Source of the DNA: an uncultured Lachnospiraceae bacterium
GTDB lineage: Bacteria > Bacillota > Clostridia > Lachnospirales > Lachnospiraceae
Assembly (NCBI GenBank): GCA_947174725.1
Contig: CAMWKA010000048.1
Location: 1-9,318, forward strand
DNA: 9,318 nucleotides
Direction: 5' to 3'
Shown: piece by piece, positions 1 to 7,012 of the stretch
Layout: each line of letters begins with the position of its first letter
Numbering within the stretch: position 1 is the stretch's first letter
Notes under the pieces: model-generated
Databases searched by the model: none
What the model was told of the DNA's origin: nothing
What the model saw: only the letters and a program-made list of their open reading frames with translations
Program-made: the position numbers and the translations under genes

Positions 1-38
1 TTCGGGGGAGGTCACCTCTCCCGAAGTTGTTTTTCTTT
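1..38 (+). terminator. Intrinsic terminator of an upstream gene
   Basis: An 11-bp stem (1-11 with 15-25, one G-T wobble at 7/19) closes on a three-base TCA loop and is followed by a T-rich run (26-37). This is a standard rho-independent terminator reading rightward, so a plus-strand gene should end just left of the window. It insulates the cellobiose phosphorylase promoter from upstream transcription. Confidence 0.8.
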
Positions 39-89
39 ACATATTTTTACATAGTTTTTATATTTTTCATTTTTTATTTATAATTTTTT

Positions 90-120
90 AAGAATTGCAG
101 TTCCGCAATTTTTCATTTTA
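90..120 (+). terminator. Weak second hairpin, possible back-up terminator
   Basis: Bases 90-98 pair with 105-113 (nine pairs with one wobble; core AATTGC/GCAATT) around an AGTTCC loop, followed by CATTTTATATTT. The stem is AT-rich and the T run is part of the stem, so termination would be weak. It could equally be a chance hairpin in a very AT-rich spacer. Confidence 0.25.
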
Positions 121-136
121 TATTTGATATAACATC

Positions 137-165
137 TTGCTATTTACTCCCATTTTCTGTATAAT
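137..165 (+). promoter_or_regulatory. Sigma-A type promoter of the cellobiose phosphorylase gene
   Basis: A perfect TATAAT -10 box (160-165) lies 17 bp after TTGCTA (137-142), which matches four of six -35 consensus bases. Transcription should start near 171-173, giving a leader of about 90 bases before the ATG at 264. This is the best-formed promoter in the window. Confidence 0.75.
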
Positions 166-170
166 TAATG

Positions 171-233
171 GCGACGGTCTCACCAGTTTTCGATGGCAGA
201 TTCCGTGACGCATGGGTGGGGTTTCAGCCCAGC
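171..233 (+). promoter_or_regulatory. Foldable 5' leader of the cellobiose phosphorylase mRNA
   Basis: The leader starts almost exactly at the predicted transcription start with an imperfect long hairpin. GCG 171-173 pairs with CGC 209-211, CGG 175-177 with CCG 203-205, TCT 178-180 with AGA 198-200, and CCA 183-185 with TGG 194-196, with small internal bulges and a GTTTTCGA loop. A second short stem follows (TGGG 217-220 with CCCA 228-231). The ribosome binding site (AAGGAG, 250-255) lies outside both stems. I do not recognise a known riboswitch class. The stem could stabilise the mRNA, bind a regulator, or be incidental. Confidence 0.35.
185..198 (-). promoter_or_regulatory. Possible cre-like operator (CcpA catabolite repression)
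   Basis: Read on the minus strand the 14 bases are TGCCATCGAAAACT. These match the loose cre pattern TGNNANCGNNNNCA at every fixed position except the last. The site would lie about 14-27 bases downstream of the predicted start of transcription, a usual position for roadblock repression of a sugar gene. It also overlaps the leader hairpin, so the match may be coincidental. Confidence 0.25.
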
Positions 234-263
234 AAAAACTATATCAGAGAAGGAGAATAAAGT

Positions 264-2747
264 ATGAAGTTTGGTTATTTTGATGATGCCAACAGAGAGT
301 ATGTCATCACATCTCCCAGGACTCCATATCCATGGATCAACTATCTGGGTACGCAGGGATTTTTTTCACTGATTTCTAATACTGCGGGCGGTTACTCATT
401 CTATAAGGATGCAAGGCTTCGTAGGATTACAAGGTATCGTTATAACAACGTTCCCATTGATATGGGCGGTCGTTATTTCTATATTAAGGACGGTGAAACG
501 ATCTGGAATCCCGGCTGGTCTCCGGTCAAGACAGAACTTGACGCTTATGAATGCCGGCATGGCATGGGTTATACCATTATTACGGGCAAAAAAAATGATT
601 TAAAAGCGGAAGTTACCTTTTTTGTTCCTCAGAATTACGACGGAGAAGTACAGCAGGTAGTCCTAACCAACGAAGGCAGTTCTTCCAAGGAATTTTCACT
701 CTTCTCCTTTGCTGAATGGTGTCTGTGGGATGCGCAGGACGACTGCACGAACTTCCAGAGAAACTACAGTACAGGGCGCGTTGAAGTCGTCGGCTCTACG
801 ATTTATCACAAGACAGAATACAGAGACAGACGCGATCACTTTGCATTCTATACCGTTAATGATACCATTGACGGATATGATACCGACAGGGACGCTTTCA
901 TCGGTCTTTACAACGGATTCCACAATCCGGAAGCTGTTATGGCCGGAAAAGCAACGGATTCCTTTGCCGACGGATGGTCTCCGATCGCTTCCCATTACAA
1001 GAAGATTACGCTTGCTCCGGGAGAATCCAAGACGCTTGTATATATCCTTGGTTATGTCGAAATGCCTGCTGACCAGAAATTTGAAGCAGACGGCAAGACG
1101 ATCAACAAGGCAAAAGCGCTTAAAATGATCGAGCAGTACGACACGCCGGAAAAAGTTGCTGCCGGGATGGCAGAACTTAAGGCTGCATGGGACAAGCTTC
1201 TTGGCATCCTGAATGTTGAAACGCCGGATGACAAGGTCAACCGTATGGTCAATATCTGGAACCAGTATCAGTGTATGGTAACATTTAATCTTTCCCGATC
1301 CGCTTCCTACTTTGAGTCCGGCATCGGCCGCGGCATGGGCTTCCGTGATTCCAATCAGGACGTTCTTGGTTTCGTACACCAGATACCTGACAGGGCAAGG
1401 GAACGTATCATTGATATTGCTTCCACGCAGTTCCCGGACGGCGGATGCTATCATCAGTATCAACCGCTGACTAAGAAAGGCAATGCCGATATCGGCGGCG
1501 ACTTCTCGGATGATCCGTTGTGGCTGATCCTTTCCGTTTCCGCATACATCAAGGAAACCGGTGACTGGACGATCCTTGACGAGATGGTTCCATATGACAA
1601 TGATATGTCGATTGCACAGACTATGCTGGAGCATTTGAAGGTTTCCTTCTATCATATAGTGAATAATCTGGGTCCTCACGGACTTCCGCTTGCAATGCGT
1701 GCCGACTGGAATGACTGTATCAATCTTTCCTGCTATTCCGATACGCCGGGTGAAAGTTTCCAGACCTACACGAATCCAAAATTTGCCGCAGAAGGCGGTT
1801 ATTCCAAGATTGCCGAGTCCGTTATGGTGGCTACGCTCTTTACCTATACAGGTCCTAACTATGTAGCAATCTTAAACCATCTTGGCAAGGAAGATGAGGC
1901 TGCCAAAGCGCAGGCTGAGATTGACAAGATGAAGGCTAATATTATGGAATCTGCATTTGACGGCGATTGGTTCCTTCGTGCTTATGACGCGGAAGGCAAG
2001 AAGATGGGATCCAAGGAATGTGAAGAAGGCAAGATCTTCATTGAACCGCAGGGATTTGCGGTTATGTCCGAGATCGGCAAGGAGGAAGGCGCAGACATTA
2101 AGACACTCAACGCCATTGATAAGTACTTAAATACCGACTTTGGTCTTGTACTGAACAATCCTGCCTATACAAAATATTATGTACAGTATGGCGAGATCTC
2201 AACATATCCGGGCGGCTATAAGGAAAACGCCGGCATCTTTACGCATAACAATGCATGGATCATCTGCGCGGAAGCTTATGCCGGACGCGGAGACAAAGCA
2301 TTTGAATATTATTCCAAGATCGCTCCTGCATTTACTGAAGAAACGTCTGATATCCATAAGACGGAGCCGTATGTATATGGTCAGATGATCGGCGGAAAGG
2401 ACGCTGGTTCCGATATCGGAAAGCCCGGCAACCACTTTGGTCAGGGTAAGAACTCCTGGCTGACCGGAACGGCAGCGTGGAACATGGTTGCGATCTCCCA
2501 GTATATTCTGGGTATCGCTGCAGACTTCGACGGCTTACGGATTGATCCTTCTATCCCGGCTTCATGGGACGGACTCAAAGCAAAACGTGAGTTCCGCGGC
2601 GCAACCTATGATATTAAGGTAACAAACCCGAACCATGTATGCAAGGGCGTAAAAGCGGTAACGGTTGACGGCAATGCAATTGAAGGCAACGTCCTTCCTG
2701 CATTCGGCGACGGCAAAACGCATACTGTAGAAGTAACGATGGGTTGA
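264..2747 (+). CDS. cbpA: Cellobiose phosphorylase (GH94)
   Basis: This cytoplasmic enzyme splits cellobiose with inorganic phosphate into glucose and alpha-D-glucose 1-phosphate, saving one ATP per disaccharide. The 827 residues fit the GH94 length (about 800-830). The N-terminal stretch ([13 protein letters not shown], then [10 protein letters not shown], then [14 protein letters not shown]) is what I remember from clostridial cellobiose phosphorylases, as opposed to chitobiose enzymes. The (alpha/alpha)6 catalytic part carries FRDSNQD (360-366) and ADWND (480-484); Asp484 is the expected general acid. His661 (THNNAW) and Thr734-Gly735 (LTGTAAW) are candidate phosphate-site residues. AAGGAG lies 8 bases before the ATG. 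The gene ends in tandem stops TGA TAA. It has its own promoter and terminator. No signal peptide is seen, so cellobiose must be imported by a transporter encoded elsewhere. Confidence 0.93.
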   Translation: MKFGYFDDANREYVITSPRTPYPWINYLGTQGFFSLISNTAGGYSFYKDARLRRITRYRYNNVPIDMGGRYFYIKDGETIWNPGWSPVKTELDAYECRHGMGYTIITGKKNDLKAEVTFFVPQNYDGEVQQVVLTNEGSSSKEFSLFSFAEWCLWDAQDDCTNFQRNYSTGRVEVVGSTIYHKTEYRDRRDHFAFYTVNDTIDGYDTDRDAFIGLYNGFHNPEAVMAGKATDSFADGWSPIASHYKKITLAPGESKTLVYILGYVEMPADQKFEADGKTINKAKALKMIEQYDTPEKVAAGMAELKAAWDKLLGILNVETPDDKVNRMVNIWNQYQCMVTFNLSRSASYFESGIGRGMGFRDSNQDVLGFVHQIPDRARERIIDIASTQFPDGGCYHQYQPLTKKGNADIGGDFSDDPLWLILSVSAYIKETGDWTILDEMVPYDNDMSIAQTMLEHLKVSFYHIVNNLGPHGLPLAMRADWNDCINLSCYSDTPGESFQTYTNPKFAAEGGYSKIAESVMVATLFTYTGPNYVAILNHLGKEDEAAKAQAEIDKMKANIMESAFDGDWFLRAYDAEGKKMGSKECEEGKIFIEPQGFAVMSEIGKEEGADIKTLNAIDKYLNTDFGLVLNNPAYTKYYVQYGEISTYPGGYKENAGIFTHNNAWIICAEAYAGRGDKAFEYYSKIAPAFTEETSDIHKTEPYVYGQMIGGKDAGSDIGKPGNHFGQGKNSWLTGTAAWNMVAISQYILGIAADFDGLRIDPSIPASWDGLKAKREFRGATYDIKVTNPNHVCKGVKAVTVDGNAIEGNVLPAFGDGKTHTVEVTMG

Positions 2748-2768
2748 TAAGATCTGCGAATAGTTACT

Positions 2769-2812
2769 TAAGGGCAGAACCGGTTTTATTGGTTCTGCCC
2801 TTATTACTTATT
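2769..2812 (+). terminator. Shared (bidirectional) terminator between convergent genes
   Basis: A near-perfect 13-bp stem (2769-2781 with 2791-2803, core AAGGGCAGAACC) with a nine-base loop is followed on the plus strand by TTACTTATTTTA. It lies 22 bp after the cellobiose phosphorylase stop and just 5 bp beyond the stop of the opposing minus-strand gene. It probably ends both transcripts, with the better T-rich tail on the plus side. Confidence 0.8.
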
Positions 2813-3515
2813 TTATGCTTTCAATAAATTCTTCAAGACATATCTGCTTTTCATAGATGATCTGCGCATTTTCCACACCCACATACCGAAAATGCCATGG
2901 TTCATAACTGATTCCGGTAATGTCCTCTTTGCCCTGTGGATAACGCAGTATAAATCCATATTTGTGCGCATTTTCCGCAAGCCATAGATAAACATCCTCA
3001 TTTTCACATCGCTCTTTATCTGCATTGATATCAACAGCAATCCCCAATTGATGCTCACTTGTCCCCGGAACCGCAACCCATTCTTCTGCCATTCTTTCCG
3101 CCCTTGATCTGAAATAGCCCTCATTTATATAGGCTTGTACCCTTTCAGCAAATATTTCTTCCTGCTCTTTCGCTGACCGGTATCCTTCCCGCACAATCGG
3201 ATATAACCCTTCCGCCCTCATATCATCAAACATTTCCTGTAATTGAGGATATATTCTGGAATCCACTTTTTCACCGTTGGATAATTCTGTCAGCTCTATC
3301 TCATAGTCATCCGGTATATAATTATTACGATTCACCAAAATGAGATTCCAGCCATTTTCTTCACTGGCAATCGGATGGGTATTGACGCAAAAAGGAAAAA
3401 ATGTATCACCTGAATCTATGATTCTGTAAAAAACTGTTATCCATAACAAAAGCACTAGCAGCATGACAGCCGCAATTTTGATTTTATATTGATTTCGTTT
3501 TTGACGCCGCTTCAT
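2808..3515 (-). CDS. VanY-type D,D-carboxypeptidase (peptidase M15B), membrane anchored
   Basis: Predicted zinc peptidase that removes the terminal D-alanine from peptidoglycan stem peptides outside the membrane. A basic start (MKRRQKRNQ) is followed by one hydrophobic segment (about 12-30) that acts as a signal anchor. The M15B signature is complete: GYRS (Arg113), then SEHQLGIAVDI with zinc ligands His155 and Asp162, then EPWHFRYVG with catalytic Glu205 and third ligand His208. The 235 residues fit the family. I chose the ATG at 3515; an in-frame ATG at 3560 adds 15 residues but has no ribosome binding site in front. The site for 3515 (AAAGGGACAAAGAG) is itself not ideal, and the preceding TTG codon could also serve. 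No vanA/vanB-type ligase, vanX or two-component genes are nearby, so a cell-wall housekeeping role is likelier than glycopeptide resistance. Confidence 0.88.
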   Translation of the reverse strand: MKRRQKRNQYKIKIAAVMLLVLLLWITVFYRIIDSGDTFFPFCVNTHPIASEENGWNLILVNRNNYIPDDYEIELTELSNGEKVDSRIYPQLQEMFDDMRAEGLYPIVREGYRSAKEQEEIFAERVQAYINEGYFRSRAERMAEEWVAVPGTSEHQLGIAVDINADKERCENEDVYLWLAENAHKYGFILRYPQGKEDITGISYEPWHFRYVGVENAQIIYEKQICLEEFIESIK

Positions 3516-3640
3516 CAAGTTTTCTCTTTGTCCCTTTCTAAAACTTATAAAAATAACCATGCTATTAGATATAACGAATCAGCCGGGCAAAGATTTTCAT
3601 AACATTGCGAAAATTGAAGATGGCTTCCTTCCGAAACACT

Positions 3641-3673
3641 TTCCAAAATAAATGAGAGCCGGTTTCCCGGCTC
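3641..3673 (-). terminator. Terminator of the AraC-family regulator gene
   Basis: Read on the minus strand, GAGCCGG and CCGGCTC form a 7-bp GC-rich stem (3656-3662 with 3667-3673) around a GAAA tetraloop (GNRA type), followed by TCATTTATTTT. It starts 23 bp after the regulator's stop codon. It separates the regulator from the downstream carboxypeptidase gene. Confidence 0.75.
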
Positions 3674-3696
3674 CCTTGAGCTAAAATGTTTATTTC

Positions 3697-4551
3697 TTAT
3701 TTTTCTTTTATCGGGATCCATACTTCCGCGTAATACTCCGGATCCTGCATACCCTTTTTGAAATCCGCCGGATTGCTGTAATACTCAATGTTGTATCCCT
3801 CCGCGATCTCATAGCTGCTTGCAGGCAGCCATTCAGAAAATATCCTGCGGTTCACTTCCTGCAACGGAAGCGGCATTGCACCGCGACATGGGAAAACCGC
3901 CCATACATGCGCTTTTATCTCCTGAACATCAAGATGCTTTCTTTCCGCCTGCTCCGCGTCCAGATCATCTGCAATCATATAACGGAACTGATTCCCGCCC
4001 ATCTCCTCGTCAAAGCACACGCCATACATTCCCATCACAGGTCTTTCAGACGCTTGGATAAATGCCTCATCCCAGAACTTCGGGATCTCTACGTTTGCGT
4101 TCTCATAAGAGAAACCCTTGGATATTCCCATTACTTTAAATGCCGGTTTTTCTTCGATTCTGTACTCCATCACACAACCTCCTTCTAATGATAATTTGAT
4201 ATGCAGCGGAGCAAATGATTTTAACACCGCGCCGCCACGCCTTACATCAGTTGGAGTTATTCCGTGAAATCTTGTAAATGCCTTTGTAAAGCTATCCGGG
4301 GAATCATATCCGTACTTTATCGCAAGATCGATCACCTTTTCATCCGAGGACAGTAATTCCTCACCGGCAATGGACAATCTTCTCATGCGAATGTACTCTC
4401 CAACGGTATATCCGCAAAGCATGGAAAAACCTCTTTGAAAATAAAATGCGGATATATTTACTTCCTTGGCAATCCTGCTTACCGTCAGATCTCCTGTAAT
4501 GTTCCTTTCAATATACTCAACAGCGTCTTCAATGATCTCCACCCAGTTCAT
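3697..4551 (-). CDS. AraC-family transcriptional regulator with GyrI-like effector-binding domain
   Basis: One-component regulator with the Rob-like order: DNA-binding part first, ligand pocket second. Residues 1-106 hold two helix-turn-helix units (about 22-41 and 72-96); the second has the typical AraC signature ending in FHGITP (95-100). Residues 128-282 look like a GyrI-like/AraC effector-binding domain, with VMGISKGF, FRYMIADD and VWAVFPCRG strands and the closing EVWIPI. These domains usually bind small hydrophobic or cationic compounds, so control of drug efflux or a stress response is plausible, but no target gene is adjacent. The start is secure: GGAGG lies 7 bases before the ATG. 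The gene is a single transcription unit with its own terminator. The ligand cannot be told from the sequence. Confidence 0.9.
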   Translation of the reverse strand: MNWVEIIEDAVEYIERNITGDLTVSRIAKEVNISAFYFQRGFSMLCGYTVGEYIRMRRLSIAGEELLSSDEKVIDLAIKYGYDSPDSFTKAFTRFHGITPTDVRRGGAVLKSFAPLHIKLSLEGGCVMEYRIEEKPAFKVMGISKGFSYENANVEIPKFWDEAFIQASERPVMGMYGVCFDEEMGGNQFRYMIADDLDAEQAERKHLDVQEIKAHVWAVFPCRGAMPLPLQEVNRRIFSEWLPASSYEIAEGYNIEYYSNPADFKKGMQDPEYYAEVWIPIKEK

Positions 4552-4680
4552 CCGGTCACCTCCAACTTAACTATGGCTTTAGTATAGCGTTCTTATATGA
4601 AGGTTTCCCGACAATAACTGCTTTATTTTGTCAAGAGCCCTGCCGGACTTTAAAAAATACCACTCCTTCGCAAACTCCTC

Positions 4681-5118
4681 TTACTGGCACAGCTTCGCAA
4701 CCACCTGATTGATCACTTTTCCGTCCGCCTTGCCTTTCAGCTCGCCCATAACGGCCTTCATGATCTGGCCTTTATTCTTTGTTGCAAGCACATCTGCAAA
4801 TTTATCCTTCAAAACCGCCTCTACCTCTGCTTCCGACATCATCTGCGGCGCATATTCCGAGATAACATTATAACGCGTCTGATATTCCTCCAGCAGCTCT
4901 TTCCGGTCTGCCGGACATCCGTCGATCTGCTCCTTGACCGTCTTCATTTCTTTTAAGATCACACGGTTTACCAGTTCCTCCGGAATATCCTCCCGGCATC
5001 CCTCATCGATTGCAGCTTTCTTTACCGCAGATACCAGAGAAGAAATTGCGTCCTTTCTTGCCTTGTCGTGCGCCTTCATAGCTGCGATCATATCCTTTTG
5101 CAGCGTTTCCATTGTCAT
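4681..5118 (-). CDS. GatB/YqeY domain-containing protein
   Basis: Small cytoplasmic helical protein of the YqeY family, related to the tail domain of the GatB amidotransferase subunit. Its own function is poorly known; a link to tRNA-dependent amidation or tRNA binding is inferred from the domain only. The N-terminal helical part (METLQKDMIAAMKAHDK) and the C-terminal signature GQIMKAVMGELKGKADGKV (117-135) are the family's hallmarks. The 145 residues match the usual length of about 150. AAGGAGG lies 9 bases before the ATG at 5118, which favours it over the ATG two codons later. It follows the NdpA-like gene by 48 bp, so co-transcription is likely; a TATAAA in the gap could add a weak internal promoter. 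No convincing terminator is seen after its stop. Confidence 0.9.
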   Translation of the reverse strand: MTMETLQKDMIAAMKAHDKARKDAISSLVSAVKKAAIDEGCREDIPEELVNRVILKEMKTVKEQIDGCPADRKELLEEYQTRYNVISEYAPQMMSEAEVEAVLKDKFADVLATKNKGQIMKAVMGELKGKADGKVINQVVAKLCQ

Positions 5119-5166
5119 AATTCTTTTCCTCCTTAAATGATTGTTTTATAAAATAATAATTAAAGT

Positions 5167-6168
5167 TTATTTCAGCACTCCGCCCACATCCTGTATCCTG
5201 ATCAATACATTACCATGCTCATCCTGCTGATACTGGAAGAGATTGCTGTCCTCTAAACATTCGATGGGAACCTGCAGTTCGATCCCGCTCTCTAAGACGA
5301 TCTTCTGTTTTTTCTTCAGCTTCCGTTCCGTCTTCTTCCCGACCTCTACCGGCTTATCGGCAATCTGCAGTTCTTCCACTTTCTCACGGTAGACTTCCTT
5401 CGCTCTTTCATTATCAGCAAACAGTCTTTCCTCCATCTTAACCGGACTGATCTCCCCCATTTCCACTGCCTCGGAAGCTGCTTCCTGACGATATTCAAAT
5501 ACTTTCTTCGGTGCTTCCTCATGTTCCTTATAACATTCCTTGATCGTATCCAGAACTGCATTTTCAAAAACTGTAACCATCTCTTTTTCTGACTTATTCA
5601 GTTCCAGCTGCAGGATACGCTCTGCCATATAATTGACCATTTCACCGTCTATGTAACACTTGCTGTCCGACATCCAGACCTTTCTTTCATAAAGGTTGAT
5701 ATAGAAATAATCATACTCCTTCTGTGTATGGGACGGCAGAAGCCTACCGCTCTGTTTCCAGATCACCTGACCGTCCTCCGTCATGTCGCATGTAAATTTC
5801 GTCTGATAATTTAATTTAAAAAATGCAATGACCGGCTGCTCCTCCACGGTCGCCCACAAAAACAGACCGCTTCCGGCGCCTAGGCTGACCGCTTCCCCCA
5901 GAAGCGTGTGCATCTCATCCGTCACCACATCCACAAATGCCGCAAAATCTTCTTCCTTCTCCGGCAGAACCCTTGCCAGAAAGGAATCCTCCGAAAATCT
6001 TGCCTTCTTGGCAGCGACATTATCGTAATTATACGCATACAGCTGTAAAATATACTGATAAATCTCCCCATCCGGGTCCAGCTGATATTCATTATAGTCT
6101 ACAAATTTCTTTGCCGCGTCGATGGAACTTAAAAAACATTTGGATAATTCAACTTTTGATGCATTCAT
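5167..6168 (-). CDS. Nucleoid-associated protein, NdpA/YejK-like
   Basis: Most similar by pattern to the 37-kDa nucleoid-associated family (NdpA/YejK), about 335 residues, here 333. Matching features are the N-terminal block (about 37-120: YQYILQLYAYN, RFSEDSFLARVL, EEDFAAFVDVV, then GLFLWATVEEQPVIAFFKLN), a central helical region, and a lysine-rich linker (KKTERKLKKKQK, 278-289). The linker leads into a short beta-rich end (IVLESGIELQVP). Known family members bind the nucleoid; their molecular job is unclear, and some have been linked to DNA supercoiling or phage interactions. AAGGGG lies 5-6 bases before the ATG. The gene is preceded by an unusual repeat cluster (6212-6340) and followed by the yqeY-like gene. 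The family call rests on remembered sequence pattern, so it is good but not certain. Confidence 0.72.
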   Translation of the reverse strand: MNASKVELSKCFLSSIDAAKKFVDYNEYQLDPDGEIYQYILQLYAYNYDNVAAKKARFSEDSFLARVLPEKEEDFAAFVDVVTDEMHTLLGEAVSLGAGSGLFLWATVEEQPVIAFFKLNYQTKFTCDMTEDGQVIWKQSGRLLPSHTQKEYDYFYINLYERKVWMSDSKCYIDGEMVNYMAERILQLELNKSEKEMVTVFENAVLDTIKECYKEHEEAPKKVFEYRQEAASEAVEMGEISPVKMEERLFADNERAKEVYREKVEELQIADKPVEVGKKTERKLKKKQKIVLESGIELQVPIECLEDSNLFQYQQDEHGNVLIRIQDVGGVLK

Positions 6169-6211
6169 AGATTCCCCTTCTTCCGTATGATTTCTATTCT
6201 GTATCTTTATT

Positions 6212-6340
6212 TATTATGTTTACCGGATTCCGCTTCTGCGGTTTACATAATATTGCATTTCATTGACTGATTTTTTCTGTAAGTTTACATAATATTGTTT
6301 CCCCTTGCCATATCTCTTCCGTATAGTTTACATAATATCG
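6212..6340. repeat. Cluster of GTTTACATAATAT repeats upstream of the NdpA-like gene
   Basis: Three direct copies of GTTTACATAATATTG (6241-6255, exact; 6283-6297, exact; 6326-6340, one mismatch) lie 42 and 43 bp apart. Each is preceded by TTCTG or TTCCG a few bases earlier. A fourth copy is inverted: TATTATGTTTACCG (6212-6225) is the reverse complement of CGGTTTACATAATA (6239-6252) at 12 of 14 positions. The cluster fills the gap between the NdpA-like and thioesterase genes. Candidate explanations are an operator array, recombinase or transposase binding sites left by a mobile element (IS21-type ends carry such multiple repeats), or overlapping promoters, because each copy reads TATTAT on the minus strand. 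Confidence 0.8.
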
Positions 6341-6351
6341 ATTCCTTTTTC

Positions 6352-6753
6352 CTACTGCTCCCCAATCTTAAAATATGTCAGGATCAGTTTACAGATCTCC
6401 GTCCCTTTATCATCCCTGATCATCACATCAAATAAAGAGATCGTCCTGCCGTTGCGGATCACATTGGCTTCCGCTTCGATATATTCCGTATCCTTGGCGG
6501 GATTCAAATAATGGATTTCCGCCGATGACGTTGTAACGACTCCTCCATAAGTCATAGCAGCATGTCCCGCAACCGTATCCGCTAAAGTAAATAAACAACC
6601 TCCATGAACATAGTCCATTGGGTTATTACAGCTCGCATCCAGAACAACCCTGCCCTTCGCATGCCCTTCCGCCAGATCTGTAATACGAATTCCCGTCTTT
6701 GCAATATATCCCTGCTGCTTTTTATGCAGCTGATTGATTTCTTCCACTGTCAT
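6352..6753 (-). CDS. PaaI-family hotdog thioesterase
   Basis: Single hotdog-fold protein (133 residues, typical length) expected to hydrolyse an acyl- or aryl-CoA thioester in the cytoplasm as a dimer or tetramer. The key motif HGGCLFTLADTVAGHAA begins at residue 50; His50-Gly-Gly and Asp59 (in LADT) are the usual catalytic-region residues of the PaaI/4HBT group. The strand TTSSAEIHYLNPA (74-86) and the closing RDDKGTEICKLILTY complete the fold. Its substrate cannot be deduced, and no phenylacetate or CoA-pathway genes are near. The start is the ATG at 6753, with GAGGAG 11 bases upstream, a slightly long spacing but with no better in-frame start. It has its own promoter, so it is probably expressed separately from the genes to its right. 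Confidence 0.88.
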   Translation of the reverse strand: MTVEEINQLHKKQQGYIAKTGIRITDLAEGHAKGRVVLDASCNNPMDYVHGGCLFTLADTVAGHAAMTYGGVVTTSSAEIHYLNPAKDTEYIEAEANVIRNGRTISLFDVMIRDDKGTEICKLILTYFKIGEQ

Positions 6754-6795
6754 ACCAACCGCAACTCCTCAAAAAATATTCTTTACCCACCTAAT

Positions 6796-6823
6796 ATTAT
6801 AACCATTTTAAATACAATTGCAA
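6796..6823 (-). promoter_or_regulatory. Promoter of the thioesterase gene
   Basis: On the minus strand a perfect TATAAT (6796-6801) lies 16 bp after TTGCAA (6818-6823), four of six matches to the -35 consensus. Transcription would begin near 6789, leaving a short leader of about 35 bases that contains the GAGGAG ribosome binding site. Confidence 0.65.
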
Positions 6824-6870
6824 TCTTCAAAAATGCAGGACGCTAATTTAGTTAAAAAAATATTTTTAAA

Positions 6871-6909
6871 TACTAAAAATCTTGGGAAACGCTGATTTAG
6901 GCGTTTCCC
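6871..6909 (-). terminator. Second minus-strand terminator in the MITE-like unit
   Basis: GGGAAACGC (6884-6892) pairs perfectly with GCGTTTCCC (6901-6909) around an eight-base loop. On the minus strand it is followed by AAGATTTTTAG. It lies downstream of another terminator for the same transcript (6977-7005), and upstream of the thioesterase promoter, which it would shield from read-through. Confidence 0.7.
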
Positions 6910-7007
6910 GCTTCGGATTTGCGCTGCGAAGCAGCATAATTCCACTGCAATATTCGTACGCATCCACCGGAGGGGCAAAAGAAGCACTGATTAAATCAGT
7001 GCTTCCC
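6884..7007. repeat. 124-bp MITE-like unit with terminal inverted repeats
   Basis: The left end GGGAAACGCTGATTTA (6884-6899) and the reverse complement of the right end, GGGAAGCACTGATTTA (from 6992-7007), match at 14 of 16 bases. Each end also sits in its own hairpin, and a third short stem (GCTGC/GCAGC around 6921-6934) lies between them. There is no transposase-sized ORF and no obvious target-site duplication: the flanks read AATCTT and TTGTAT. The right end starts 5 bp beyond the stop codon of the neighbouring membrane-protein gene, so the unit now provides that gene's terminator. It may be a miniature transposable element or a dispersed intergenic repeat. Confidence 0.5.
6974..7005 (-). 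terminator. Terminator of the paralogous membrane-protein operon
   Basis: GAAGCACTGA (6981-6990) pairs with TCAGTGCTTC (6996-7005), a perfect 10-bp stem with a five-base loop. On the minus strand it is followed by TTTTGCCCC. It lies 8 bp after the stop codon at 7013 and is the likely end of the two-gene operon to its right. Confidence 0.7.
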
Positions 7008-7012
7008 TTGTA

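Noticed and set aside
171..233. Known riboswitch (c-di-GMP, ZTP, fluoride or similar) in the cellobiose phosphorylase leader
   Set aside because: I compared remembered consensus cores and found no convincing match, so it is reported only as a foldable leader.
709..1128. 139-codon plus-strand frame inside the cellobiose phosphorylase gene
   Set aside because: Arg/Thr-rich low-quality translation overlapping conserved coding sequence in another frame, so an artefact.
696..1679. 327-codon open frame antisense to the cellobiose phosphorylase gene
   Set aside because: It lies wholly inside a well-supported gene, its translation has no recognisable domain, and there is no promoter or ribosome site for it. 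It is a shadow of the codon use on the other strand.
4629..4634. TTGACA on the minus strand as a -35 box for the AraC-type gene
   Set aside because: No -10 box lies 16-18 bp downstream. The TATACT at 4581-4586 and TATAAG at 4592-4597 have poor or wrongly spaced -35 partners, so no promoter is called.
6241..6340. Possible CRISPR array in the repeat cluster
   Set aside because: The repeats are only 15 bp, there are only three direct copies plus one inverted copy, and no cas genes are present.
6808..6963. 51-codon minus-strand ORF starting MRTNIAVELCC
   Set aside because: It runs through the MITE-like unit, a terminator hairpin and the thioesterase promoter, so translation is unlikely. Similar spurious frames are expected wherever such a repeat occurs.
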